A stretch of 51,808 nt of DNA from the NCBI GenBank assembly GCA_002010305.1, contig MTND01000022.1:174128-225935 (forward strand). The letters run 5' to 3'. The notes under the pieces were generated by a model. That model was given only the letters and a program-made list of their open reading frames with translations, ran no database searches and was not told the origin of the DNA. Each line of letters begins with the position of its first letter. Position 1 is the first letter of the stretch. This document shows positions 40,332 to 48,251 of this stretch, in pieces. The translations under genes and the position numbers were made by a program. Source of the DNA: Archaeoglobi archaeon JdFR-42 (lineage in GTDB: Archaea; Halobacteriota; Archaeoglobi; Archaeoglobales; JdFR-42).

Positions 40332-40829
40332 ATGAAAAAGTACCTTGTAATCTGGGCTGTTATGGTGATGTATGTTATGGCTCCTGTTTTGGCACAAGAA
40401 CAGAACGATATAAAAGTTGATTTTTCAATAGATCCGAAACCAAAGGTGGGTATACCTTCAGATCTTAAAATTGCTGTAATCAATGCCACCACAGGAGAAC
40501 TTCTTACTGATGTTAAAATCGGTGTGGAGATTCTGATTGTCGAAGAAAGTGTCCAGCTGTTTTCTGGTGAGTTCTACTCTCCAGATGGTGTTCTTGAGAT
40601 GATATATCATTTCCAAGATGCCAGCGAACATACCATAAACCTCAAAATATCTCCCACAGGAGAATCTAACCTCCAATTTAATCCCATCATCAGAACTTAT
40701 CTGGTTGAAGTGGAACCGCCTGAACCTCCTACCAAAGTATGGTTCAAGACTTGGCTATTCCTTATGGGTATGCTTTTCTTGGGTATAGGTATAGGTATTC
40801 TGGGGGTGAAGGTTAAAAGATCCTTTTGA
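40332..40829 (+). CDS. Secreted, C-terminally anchored beta-domain protein, paralogue 2
   Basis: With ATG 40332 (GTGAGG about 9 nt upstream) the protein has 165 residues. It has a signal peptide (about 1-22, ending APVLAQ), an external domain (about 25-130), a proline-rich stretch EPPEPPTK and a C-terminal membrane helix (about 140-160) with a positive tail. The block GEFYSPDGVLEMIYHFQDASEHTINLKISP near residues 76-105 matches paralogue 1. The two proteins and the microprotein probably form a membrane complex with the CbtB-like protein. Function is unknown. Confidence 0.65.
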   Translation: MKKYLVIWAVMVMYVMAPVLAQEQNDIKVDFSIDPKPKVGIPSDLKIAVINATTGELLTDVKIGVEILIVEESVQLFSGEFYSPDGVLEMIYHFQDASEHTINLKISPTGESNLQFNPIIRTYLVEVEPPEPPTKVWFKTWLFLMGMLFLGIGIGILGVKVKRSF

Positions 40830-40877
40830 ATTCGTGATATTGTGTAAGGCGAGATGTAATTATAATGAGATGGATAA

Positions 40878-40949
40878 AGCCGCCGGGGGGATTTGAACCC
40901 CCGACCTGCTGATTACAAGTCAGCCGCTATACCACTAAGCCACGGCGGC
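40878..40949 (-). tRNA. tRNA-Thr (anticodon UGU)
   Basis: On the minus strand the acceptor stem is GCCGCCG/CGGCGGC, the D arm GCTTAGTGGTATAGC and the anticodon arm GCTGA-CTTGTAA-TCAGC (anticodon UGU). The T arm is GGGGG-TTCAAAT-CCCCC and the discriminator U. CCA is not encoded and there is no intron. A TATA-like AT-rich stretch lies about 34 bp beyond its 5' end. Confidence 0.96.
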
Positions 40950-40994
40950 ATCAGTCTACACATCACGACCATGACTTTAAAAAATTTTCCCTAT

Positions 40995-41248
40995 CAAACG
41001 CACTCGTTTGATCTACAATGAGATATCTCCTGTTGCCAATACCTCCCTATTGCATTCTTATCCTTTACACCCTCTTTGAGTGCCATGCGTAGCATGGTAC
41101 GGGGATGAAACGACCGCGTTTCCACTTGCCTGATACGCAATGAGGTTTTTGCTTTGTTCAATACTTTCTTAATGCATATATCTCAATCCCTTAGCTTACG
41201 TTATTGTGCCATGCGTAGCATGGTACGGGGATGAAACGACCACGTTTC
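40995..41248. repeat. Tandem hairpin repeat (two units of about 126 bp) between tRNA-Thr and the isomerase gene
   Basis: The region opens with a hairpin CAAACG-CACT-CGTTTG (40995-41010). Each unit then has a 47-bp segment (41009-41055 and 41131-41177, similar at about two thirds of positions), a variable stretch and a 43-bp segment (41080-41122 and 41206-41248, identical but for one base). The 43-bp segment holds two perfect inverted repeats, CCATGC-GTA-GCATGG and GAAACG-ACCG-CGTTTC, separated by TACGGGGAT. The last copy runs into the stop codon of the ribose-1,5-bisphosphate isomerase gene. The 47-bp part also occurs at 13087-13133 beside tRNA-Leu. Confidence 0.8.
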
Positions 41249-42167
41249 ACCCTTCAAACTCTTCCAGGGCATATCCAAGATATTCCCGGATTATCACATA
41301 AGCCATTTCGGGAGGGATAGCTCCAACTTCTGTTATTATAAGGTCTATATACTCACGAGGGGTAGTATCAAAAGCAGGATTTCTAACAGTCACATGGCTG
41401 TATTTATCTAATACCTCATCCTCGAGAACCTCAGAAGCTTCTCTCTCTTCTATACTCACCAGCTCTCCATGCAGAGTTTTGGGGCTGAATTTAAAAGTCT
41501 CTGCAGCGACAATAAAAGGAACTCGTGCCTCATGGGCAGCCAGGGCAATCTGAGAGGTTCCAATTTTGTTTATAAGAGTCCCATTGGCTGTGATGGTATC
41601 AGCTCCTACCACAACCATATCCACATCTTTCATAAAATATCTTACAGCAGAATCCACGATGAATTTTGTTGGTATACCTTCATCATCAAGCTCTTTTAAA
41701 GTTATCAATCCCTGCTTTCTTGGTCTGGACTCAGTTACATATACCTCAATTTTTTTCCCCTTTCTGAAAGCAGTTTTGATAATTGAAAGGGCAGCAGATG
41801 AATTACAGTGAGTCATCAGTGTTGAACCATTTTTTATCCTCTTCTCACCAATTCTACCAATTTGCTCGTTGGCTCTTTCTGCTCTCTCAATAAATTCATC
41901 GGCAAGACTTTTTATGGACTCTTTTTTCTCATTCACAGTAATTCCAGAGTATTTCATGACATAATGTATACCGTTGTACAGGGAAACAGCAGTGGGGCGA
42001 GTATCTAATAGTTTTGTAGCTGCTCTTGAAATAAGAGTGTCAAATTCATCTTCAGCCTCTACATTCAGCGCAAAATCTCTCAGAGCTCTAACTGCAAAAA
42101 CAGCTATTTTTGCAGCACCTCTGATTTCCATATTCTTGATTTTTTCAGCCGCTTCATCTATATTCAT
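41247..42167 (-). CDS. Ribose-1,5-bisphosphate isomerase
   Basis: This eIF2B-like enzyme converts ribose 1,5-bisphosphate to ribulose 1,5-bisphosphate. It feeds archaeal (type III) RuBisCO in the AMP/nucleoside salvage pathway. The catalytic cysteine is in MTHCNSSAAL near residue 120 and the aspartate in VGADTITANGTLINKIGT near residue 188. The C-terminal NPAFDTTPREYIDLIITEVG supports the archaeal isomerase subgroup rather than methylthioribose-1-phosphate isomerase. The ATG at 42167 is chosen because a TATA box lies 27 bp upstream, giving a leaderless message. A TTG at 42185 would intrude on the divergent promoter. RuBisCO and AMP phosphorylase are not in this window. Confidence 0.86.
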   Translation of the reverse strand: MNIDEAAEKIKNMEIRGAAKIAVFAVRALRDFALNVEAEDEFDTLISRAATKLLDTRPTAVSLYNGIHYVMKYSGITVNEKKESIKSLADEFIERAERANEQIGRIGEKRIKNGSTLMTHCNSSAALSIIKTAFRKGKKIEVYVTESRPRKQGLITLKELDDEGIPTKFIVDSAVRYFMKDVDMVVVGADTITANGTLINKIGTSQIALAAHEARVPFIVAAETFKFSPKTLHGELVSIEEREASEVLEDEVLDKYSHVTVRNPAFDTTPREYIDLIITEVGAIPPEMAYVIIREYLGYALEEFEG

Positions 42168-42190
42168 AATATGAGACACTTCCAAAGATT

Positions 42191-42198
42191 CTTATATC
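42191..42198. promoter_or_regulatory. Single bidirectional TATA box for two divergent leaderless genes
   Basis: CTTATATC reads as TATA on both strands. Its centre is about 27 bp from the dtdA ATG (42222) and about 27 bp from the isomerase ATG (42167). No second TATA is evident in the 54 bp between the start codons, and neither gene has a ribosome-binding site. Confidence 0.55.
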
Positions 42199-42221
42199 AC
42201 TATGGGGTTAAAAAACCTCCG

Positions 42222-43052
42222 ATGAAACGAAGAGCAATTGTATGCAGTGCAGCCGATCCAGCCAGTCTAAACATCAAGAGACATCTTCTGGAGATGGATT
42301 CATGGGATCAGGTGGAGTGGAAGTTGGGAAAAGCATATGAAAATGATAGATTTGTTCTTGTGGAAATATCAGAGCTCCTGATTTATGCAGATCATATAGA
42401 CCAAATGATAGTTGAAAGTGGTTTTGATGTCTCTGGTGTGATTTTTGCCTCCAAACACAGGAGTAAAGATGGTAGAAAAATTCTGACTGTACATTTCACT
42501 GGGAATCTAGATACTGCGGATTTTGGAGGTAAAAAGTATTCTCTGGCAAAACCATCTCCAGGTATGCTCAGATCTTCTTTTCTCACCCTCAAAGAATTGA
42601 CCGAAAATACGGAGTATCAGGTTACCATGGAAGCAACTCACCACGGTCCAACAGAAATATACCTCCCCTCTCTCTTCATTGAAATAGGTTCTTCGATAGT
42701 AGAGTGGGAGGATGAGGTAGCTGGAGAAATAGTTGCGAAAACCATCCTTTCCATAGATGATCAAGATTTTCCAGTTTTTGTGGGAGTTGGTGGAACCCAT
42801 TACATGCCCAGGCAAAGTGATTTACTGAAAGAAGCTAGTATAACCTTCGGCCATTGTTTTGCCAAGTACGCGATAGATGCACTTAATCAGGAAATATTTG
42901 AGAAAGCCCTTAAGATCTCTGAAGCGGAATTTGTGTATATGGATATGAAATCTCTAAACCATCCTGCGAAGAAAAAAATCCGGCAGTTCTGTGAAAATCT
43001 CTCATTTGAGATAATGGCGAGTAAAGATGTAAAAAGTCGATTTGGAGTATGA
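42222..43052 (+). CDS. dtdA: D-aminoacyl-tRNA deacylase
   Basis: DtdA (DTD2) removes D-amino acids wrongly attached to tRNA in archaea and plants. Family motifs are CSAADPASLNIKRHL near residue 8, ATHHGPTEIYLPSLFIEIGSS near 144 and GVGGTHYMPRQSD near 187. The gene gives 276 residues from the ATG at 42222, which is placed 27 bp after the TATA box and starts MKRRAIVCSA. A longer frame from 42171 would overlap the divergent gene's upstream region and is rejected. No ribosome-binding site is seen, consistent with leaderless expression. Confidence 0.92.
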   Translation: MKRRAIVCSAADPASLNIKRHLLEMDSWDQVEWKLGKAYENDRFVLVEISELLIYADHIDQMIVESGFDVSGVIFASKHRSKDGRKILTVHFTGNLDTADFGGKKYSLAKPSPGMLRSSFLTLKELTENTEYQVTMEATHHGPTEIYLPSLFIEIGSSIVEWEDEVAGEIVAKTILSIDDQDFPVFVGVGGTHYMPRQSDLLKEASITFGHCFAKYAIDALNQEIFEKALKISEAEFVYMDMKSLNHPAKKKIRQFCENLSFEIMASKDVKSRFGV

Positions 43053-43182
43053 GAGTATTCAGTAGATTGTAGTTACTGTAAAAAATAATGGAAAATATGT
43101 TTCAGGTTATGCTGCATATAAGATGGAAGGTAGATAAAAACTCTTTTATACACAGTCGAATATGCGGCATTAAGGTGAGATC

Positions 43183-44133
43183 ATGATTAGTGTAAATGAA
43201 GGTGCTCTGGATATTGTAGAAGGGATGTTGGACTGGGAAGAAGAGCTTAAAATCAAGTCTTACACTCTTAAGAATGGCTCCACAGTAATAGACTGTGGTG
43301 TTAATGTAACGGGTAGTTTAGAGGCAGGAATTGCATTCACAGAGGTTTGTATGGGCGGTCTTGGTAATGTCTCTCTTTTTACAGACTACATAGAGGGGGC
43401 TCCTTTCACTTTTATCAATGTCTACACGGATCAACCATCCATATCTTGCCTTGGAGCCCAGAAAGCTGGATGGCAGATCAAAGTGGGCAAGTATTTTGCT
43501 ATGGGCTCTGGCCCAGCAAGGGCTCTGGCTCTGAAACCCAAGAAGACCTATGAGAAAATAGAGTATGAGGATGATTTTGATTCAGCAGTCATAGCTCTTG
43601 AATCCAGTCAGTTACCAGATGAAGAAGTTATGAGATCCATAGCCAGTGAGTGCGATGTGGAAGAAGAGAATGTTTATGCCCTTGTTGCACCCACTGCATC
43701 CATTGTTGGCTCAGTTCAGGTTTCAGGTAGAGTGGTGGAAACTGCCTTGTATAAACTCAGTGAACTGGGCTATGATGTTAAAAAAGTGGTTTCTGGAATA
43801 GGTAGGGCTCCTGTTGCTCCTGTGGTAAATGATGACGTTAGGGCCATGGGAATTACCAATGACAGCATAATTTACTATGGTTCAGTTGTGCTTACAGTGG
43901 AAGAATATTCAGAAGAAATAGAACAGCTCCCTTCCAGCAGATCCAGGGATTATGGAAGGCCCTTCTATGTGATATTCAAGGAAGCCAATTACGACTTTTA
44001 CAAAATCGATCCCTATATGTTTGCTCCTGCTCAGGTCCTTATTAATGATCTTAAAGAGGGAAAATCATACGTGATAGGAACTCTTAATTCCAGAGTGATT
44101 TTAGAATCTTATGGAGTTAACAAGAAGGGATGA
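43183..44133 (+). CDS. mch: Methenyl-tetrahydromethanopterin cyclohydrolase
   Basis: Mch interconverts formyl- and methenyl-tetrahydromethanopterin in methanogenesis, methane oxidation or the archaeal Wood-Ljungdahl pathway. The 316-residue sequence matches the family throughout: [18 protein letters not shown] near residue 46, the region [23 protein letters not shown] near 92, [19 protein letters not shown] near 166, and [19 protein letters not shown] near 206. A TATA-like TTTTATAC (43144-43151) and AAGGTGA before the ATG support the start. It overlaps the following hydrolase gene as ATGA. This is the main evidence for the organism's C1 metabolism. Confidence 0.95.
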   Translation: MISVNEGALDIVEGMLDWEEELKIKSYTLKNGSTVIDCGVNVTGSLEAGIAFTEVCMGGLGNVSLFTDYIEGAPFTFINVYTDQPSISCLGAQKAGWQIKVGKYFAMGSGPARALALKPKKTYEKIEYEDDFDSAVIALESSQLPDEEVMRSIASECDVEEENVYALVAPTASIVGSVQVSGRVVETALYKLSELGYDVKKVVSGIGRAPVAPVVNDDVRAMGITNDSIIYYGSVVLTVEEYSEEIEQLPSSRSRDYGRPFYVIFKEANYDFYKIDPYMFAPAQVLINDLKEGKSYVIGTLNSRVILESYGVNKKG

Positions 44134-44696
44134 GAGATATAATAATCGATGGAATTCATGCAACCCTTGAAGGAAATGGTAGTTCAGCTATTCTATTATG
44201 CCCTCCTCATCCCTTGATGGGTGGAAACCGCCATGATATTCGGTTAATCAGATTATCTGAACGACTATCGGAAGAAGGTTTTTTAACTCTCCGGTTCGAC
44301 TACAGAAAACCTTATAGAAAGGGTTTAGGGGAAATAGAAGATGCAAGAATCTGTCTGAAATTTTTAGAGGAAAGATCCACAAAAACAGGGATACTGGGCT
44401 ATTCTTTTGGAAGTCTGGTAGCAAGTAATGTAGCAAATGGAGTGGATGCCCTCCTACTTCTTTCTCCTTTAAAAAAAATTGATGAAATGGAACTGAAATT
44501 GGATGTTACCTGTCCCGTGTACGTTATATATGCCCTCAGAGACCAGATTGTTGGAGTTAACGAATCAGAGGAAATTCTCGAGAGTATGGCAACCCTTAAT
44601 GGTTTCTTGGCTCTGGAAACAGATCATTTCTACTCAGGTAAACTGAAAGAGATGACAGATGGAGTAGTGGATTTTTTCAAAAATATTCTTAAATAA
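44130..44696 (+). CDS. Alpha/beta-hydrolase coupled to mch
   Basis: The 188-residue protein has the compact alpha/beta-hydrolase fold of the COG2945-type family. It shows [13 protein letters not shown] near residue 27, the nucleophile elbow GYSFGS near residue 90, the acid in ALRDQIVG near residue 131 and the histidine in ETDHFYSG near residue 165. All three members of the catalytic triad are present. The substrate is unknown. The ATG overlaps the mch stop by 4 nt, so translation is coupled; a role in tetrahydromethanopterin-linked metabolism is possible but not shown. Confidence 0.8.
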   Translation: MRDIIIDGIHATLEGNGSSAILLCPPHPLMGGNRHDIRLIRLSERLSEEGFLTLRFDYRKPYRKGLGEIEDARICLKFLEERSTKTGILGYSFGSLVASNVANGVDALLLLSPLKKIDEMELKLDVTCPVYVIYALRDQIVGVNESEEILESMATLNGFLALETDHFYSGKLKEMTDGVVDFFKNILK

Positions 44697-44715
44697 AATA
44701 GGAGTATTGAAATTC

Positions 44716-45105
44716 TCATCTTGCCAGATAGTGGACAATTCTCTCAACATCCACAACAGTTGGCATGTTAATCCCAGTGGATACTACACCTTTAACTCTT
44801 CCAAGTCCAGAAGGGGAAAGCCTGATTCGTGCAACGGTCATTTCCTGCTCTTCAAAAATGTTATCTCTACCAAAAACCATGGTATGTGAGAGTATCTCTT
44901 TGGATTTTAGGGCTGTTATAATGCCAGTAACTCCTCTTTCTAGGTCAAAATGCCTGACGTGAGTTATAAAGATACATTCTCCCACATCAGCCTGAAAGAG
45001 TGATGTGATATTATGGGCACTTCTGATCTCGATAGTTTTGACGTTTCCTTCCATGATATCTTCGCAAACTCTTCTTGAAATTCCAGTTATCGCGATACAT
45101 TGCAT
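44716..45105 (-). CDS. DUF473 family protein
   Basis: The 129-residue protein matches the archaeal DUF473 family by its start (CIAITGISRRVCEDIMEG), the block TIEIRSAHN near residue 24 and GECIFITHVRHFDLERGVTGIITALKSKE near residue 42. This family is found mainly in methanogens and their relatives, and its function is unknown. It lies 5 nt after the PAC2 gene on the same strand and convergent to the hydrolase gene, so PAC2 and DUF473 form a two-gene transcript. Confidence 0.8.
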   Translation of the reverse strand: MQCIAITGISRRVCEDIMEGNVKTIEIRSAHNITSLFQADVGECIFITHVRHFDLERGVTGIITALKSKEILSHTMVFGRDNIFEEQEMTVARIRLSPSGLGRVKGVVSTGINMPTVVDVERIVHYLAR

Positions 45106-45110
45106 CTACA

Positions 45111-45860
45111 TCACCCATACATTGGAAATTCTTTTCTCTCTGGCCTCTCCTGCTGTTTCATTTGCTGGGCTAGTCTGTGCATTTCTGCCTCGATTCTTTC
45201 AGCCTCTTCCAATAGTTTTTCCACGCTAATCTCCCACCCGTAAATGTTGTTAAGAGTCTTAATGACTTCAGCAGCAGATCTTGGATCTGGATTAGTTCCC
45301 CTCGTCTCTCCCAAGAGAGTCAAAGCGGGTATATCTCTAGAAGCACATTCGGTGAGTAAAGTCCCGGCCAGCCCTGATATAGTACCAAATCTGAAAATCT
45401 CAACCACATCTTTTATTTTTAAAAGAGTTTTCTCATCTGATGCAGCTCCAAATACCCTTGTCTCCTCTGACATGGTGGCTACTCCTGCTATGGAAACAAC
45501 CTCAGATACCTTAACCTTTGAAACCCACTCTACTATGGAGAGTCCAAAATCGAATACTGCACCGGGTAAAATGGGCACATCGGAGTGGATTATCACAAGT
45601 CCCAGATCTTCTTTTTCATAGATCCTGACTGGTGGAATTGCAACCCCTTCTTGCATTGCCACTATGGGAGGCAACCACCTAGATTCAATAAAGCCTATGG
45701 AATCGGGCTTCATTTCTTGTATTAAATATGATGACACTATCGTGCTTACGAGACCGATCCCAGGGAAACAGGCCATCACTGTTGGAGATGCGGACTTCAA
45801 CTCTTTTGCCATAATTCTAACTTCTATCGGAAAAAGTCCTTCCTCCATATCAGATCGCAT
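45111..45860 (-). CDS. PAC2-family proteasome assembly chaperone-like protein
   Basis: The 249-residue protein has the PAC2 fold features PTVMACFPGIGLVSTIVSSYLI near residue 26, GFIESRWLPPIVAMQEG near 56 and GAVFDFGLSIVEW near 99. The end is charged and glutamine-rich, QMKQQERPERKEFPMYG. Archaeal PAC2 homologues such as PbaB are linked to 20S proteasome assembly, with an HbYX-like tail in some. Here the tail ends PMYG rather than a clean HbYX. A TATA box 26 bp before the ATG at 45860 supports this start and a leaderless message. Confidence 0.85.
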   Translation of the reverse strand: MRSDMEEGLFPIEVRIMAKELKSASPTVMACFPGIGLVSTIVSSYLIQEMKPDSIGFIESRWLPPIVAMQEGVAIPPVRIYEKEDLGLVIIHSDVPILPGAVFDFGLSIVEWVSKVKVSEVVSIAGVATMSEETRVFGAASDEKTLLKIKDVVEIFRFGTISGLAGTLLTECASRDIPALTLLGETRGTNPDPRSAAEVIKTLNNIYGWEISVEKLLEEAERIEAEMHRLAQQMKQQERPERKEFPMYG

Positions 45861-45879
45861 AACCTATTAAAGCCCAATC

Positions 45880-45890
45880 TATATATATAA
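45880..45890. promoter_or_regulatory. Second bidirectional TATA box for two divergent leaderless genes
   Basis: TATATATATAA is nearly palindromic. Its centre is about 26 bp from the PAC2 ATG (45860) and about 27 bp from the ATG of the DUF5611 gene (45912). The arrangement mirrors that at 42191-42198. Confidence 0.55.
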
Positions 45891-45911
45891 TTTCCTTGCT
45901 CAGTGACTGTT

Positions 45912-46217
45912 ATGCGGAAGTACAGGTTTAAAAGAGGGTACCCGCCGAAGGAAGACCGGCTAGAGGAGATGTTGACCAAGTATTTCAATGGCTTCGAAAA
46001 AGATAATGGTGTGTACATTATCAGGAGTGATGCCTTCAGAGAATTGAAAATGTGGTTTGAAGGAAAACTGCTGTGTGTTGAAAGCACACCCAATCCAGAT
46101 GTCGATGAGAAAAAAGCCTTAGAGGTTGTTAGAACCTACAACAAATTTCTTGAAGAACTTACGGGTTATACAGCTAAAGAGCGAAGAAAGCATATGCAGA
46201 AAGAAGTTGAAAAATAG
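45912..46217 (+). CDS. DUF5611 family protein
   Basis: The 101-residue protein begins MRKYRFKRGYPPKEDRLEEML, a start shared by a small conserved archaeal family (DUF5611) of unknown function. The rest is a compact alpha/beta protein with FRELKMWFEGKLLCVESTPNP near residue 37 and a lysine-rich end. The ATG at 45912 is preferred over the GTG at 45903 because it stands 27 bp after the TATA box, with no ribosome-binding site. It is divergent from the PAC2 gene and shares its promoter region. Confidence 0.7.
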   Translation: MRKYRFKRGYPPKEDRLEEMLTKYFNGFEKDNGVYIIRSDAFRELKMWFEGKLLCVESTPNPDVDEKKALEVVRTYNKFLEELTGYTAKERRKHMQKEVEK

Positions 46218-46334
46218 AAAGAGTCACTATTTTTTTGTATTTGAGCATTACTGATTATGTGAATAATCCAAGTCTGATTCAGGGAAAGAGCAAACTTTAA
46301 ATATCCTCTTTCTGGTTTCATATTGGTTGATTTT

Positions 46335-48128
46335 ATGCTTTCCATAAAGTTTATTCGAGATCGTATAGAATCTTACTCTAAAAGCCTAAATATCAGATTT
46401 ATTGAGAAGTGGACCATTCTCGGATCTGTTATTGGAGTGTTCGGTGGGATTGGAGCTATCATCTTTTATCTCCTTCTTGATTTTGCTACCTCTATTGGGT
46501 TAAGATCCCTTGTTCCTGTACCCTTGGCAGGTGGAGAGGCTCCAGTTTTTCCGGCTTATTTTAATGTACCTTCATATATTCTTCCCCTTGTGGCAGGTAT
46601 TGGAGGCCTCATATCAGGGATTATAGTATTCAAACTAGCTCCTGAAACTGAAGGACATGGAACAGATCAGGTAATTGAAGCCTTTCACAGGCGGGGGGGA
46701 GTTATACGAAAAAGGGTTCCTTTTATAAAGACCATAGCCTCGGCCATTACCATTGGATCTGGTGGAAGTGCAGGAAGAGAAGGACCCATAGCCCAGATTG
46801 GGGCAGGTCTGAGCTCGATTCTTGGGTCATATCTGAATTTGTCTGAAAGAGATAGGAGGATAATGGTTATGTGTGGAGCTGCTGCAGGAATTGGATCCAT
46901 TTTCAAGGCCCCTCTTGGAGGAGCTATTTTTGGAATTGAGGTTCTTTATAAAAGAGATTTTGAATTTGAGGCTCTTGTTCCTGCTTTTATTTCATCCATC
47001 ATTGCATATACCATCTTTTCTTCTTTTTTTGGATGGAATACCGCTCACATTTTTAAAGTCCCTGAGATGGCCTTTACCAACCCACTGGAACTCAATCTAT
47101 ATGCAAGCCTTGGTATAATCTCTGGTCTTGTAGCCGTCTTATATGTAAAGATATTCTATGGTATAAGAAATTTTTTCAGAAAGTTCAATGCTCCCCCCTA
47201 TCTTAAACCCTTCATAGGTGGATTGCTGGTAGGTGTTGGAGGGATTTTTTTCCCTCAGATACTTGGAGTCGGATATGGTTGGGTTCAAAAAGCTATAGAT
47301 GGTCAGATGCTGATTACTACCATGTTTATTGTGGCGTTCCTTAAGATATTGGCTACCTCTTTTACTGTCTCTTCTGGTGGTAGTGGTGGAGTATTTGCTC
47401 CATCTCTGGTAGTGGGAGCCATGCTGGGAGGAGGTTTTGGATACATGCTGAGCAACGTAATGCCATCGATGGTGGTTTACCCATCTGCTTATGTTCTTGT
47501 AGGAATGGCAGCCGTTATAGCGTCAGTTGCAAAGGTACCGGTGGCGGCAATCATAATGGTTAGTGAAATGACAGGAGGGTATGGATTGCTCCCCCCCCTC
47601 ATGCTCGCTTCTGCTCTGGCTTATGTGGTATCAGGATCATTTACTATCTATGAAAAGCAAGTGGAAAGTCGTTTACAATCTCCTGTTCACAGAAGAGAGA
47701 TGACAGTAGATGTTCTCGAGCAAATCAGAGTTAGGGAAGCTATGAATATGGATGTAGTCACTTTAAACCCAGAAACCACGGTGTCAGAGGTCCTCGATAT
47801 AATTAATAGAACGGGTCATATTGGCTATCCAGTGGTTGAGAATGGAAAACTGGTGGGTATTGTTACCTTTGAAGATGCTGAAAAAGTACCTGTAGAAATG
47901 AGGGATTCGACTCTGGTGGAGAAGATAATGTCGACTAACCTTGTTACGGTATATCCAGATGAAACTCTTGAAGAAGCGTTGAATAAGCTGGTATCACATA
48001 ATATAGGGAGGCTTCCAGTGGTAAACAGGGATAATGATCAGAAACTTATTGGAATTCTGACGAAATCAGATATAATTCGGGCTCATGCCAGATATGGTAT
48101 AGGTCAGGAACTGGAAAGATCTTTTTAG
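46335..48128 (+). CDS. ClC-family chloride channel/transporter with two CBS domains
   Basis: The N-terminal part (about residues 20-435) has the many helices of the ClC fold. The motifs GSGGSAGREGP near residue 142 (where most members read GSGIP at an earlier site), AGIGSIFKAPLGGAIFGIE near residue 180 and SGGSGGVFAPSL near residue 345 are present. The glutamate of GREGP, the gating/proton glutamate in transporters, is kept, so Cl-/H+ exchange is more likely than a pure channel. Two CBS domains (about 455-510 and 525-590) probably sense nucleotides. The ATG at 46335 is chosen; a TTG at 46323 is also possible. A TATA-like TTTAAATA is at 46296-46303. Confidence 0.92.
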   Translation: MLSIKFIRDRIESYSKSLNIRFIEKWTILGSVIGVFGGIGAIIFYLLLDFATSIGLRSLVPVPLAGGEAPVFPAYFNVPSYILPLVAGIGGLISGIIVFKLAPETEGHGTDQVIEAFHRRGGVIRKRVPFIKTIASAITIGSGGSAGREGPIAQIGAGLSSILGSYLNLSERDRRIMVMCGAAAGIGSIFKAPLGGAIFGIEVLYKRDFEFEALVPAFISSIIAYTIFSSFFGWNTAHIFKVPEMAFTNPLELNLYASLGIISGLVAVLYVKIFYGIRNFFRKFNAPPYLKPFIGGLLVGVGGIFFPQILGVGYGWVQKAIDGQMLITTMFIVAFLKILATSFTVSSGGSGGVFAPSLVVGAMLGGGFGYMLSNVMPSMVVYPSAYVLVGMAAVIASVAKVPVAAIIMVSEMTGGYGLLPPLMLASALAYVVSGSFTIYEKQVESRLQSPVHRREMTVDVLEQIRVREAMNMDVVTLNPETTVSEVLDIINRTGHIGYPVVENGKLVGIVTFEDAEKVPVEMRDSTLVEKIMSTNLVTVYPDETLEEALNKLVSHNIGRLPVVNRDNDQKLIGILTKSDIIRAHARYGIGQELERSF

Positions 48129-48251
48129 GGTAATATGGGGAAGGTATATGAGAATATTGGTATCTATTGTTGTGTCTAGAAACAGATTTTTATGGTATTT
48201 TATAGAGAAACTATAAATCTCTATCAGGAATATATTAGACGGGGTCTTAGA

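Noticed and set aside
41080-41248. Possible two-repeat CRISPR: a palindromic repeat ending in ATGAAAC occurs twice
   Set aside because: The spacing is 126 bp, the identity runs on past ATGAAAC through a second hairpin, the intervening DNA is itself related to upstream sequence, and no cas genes are near.
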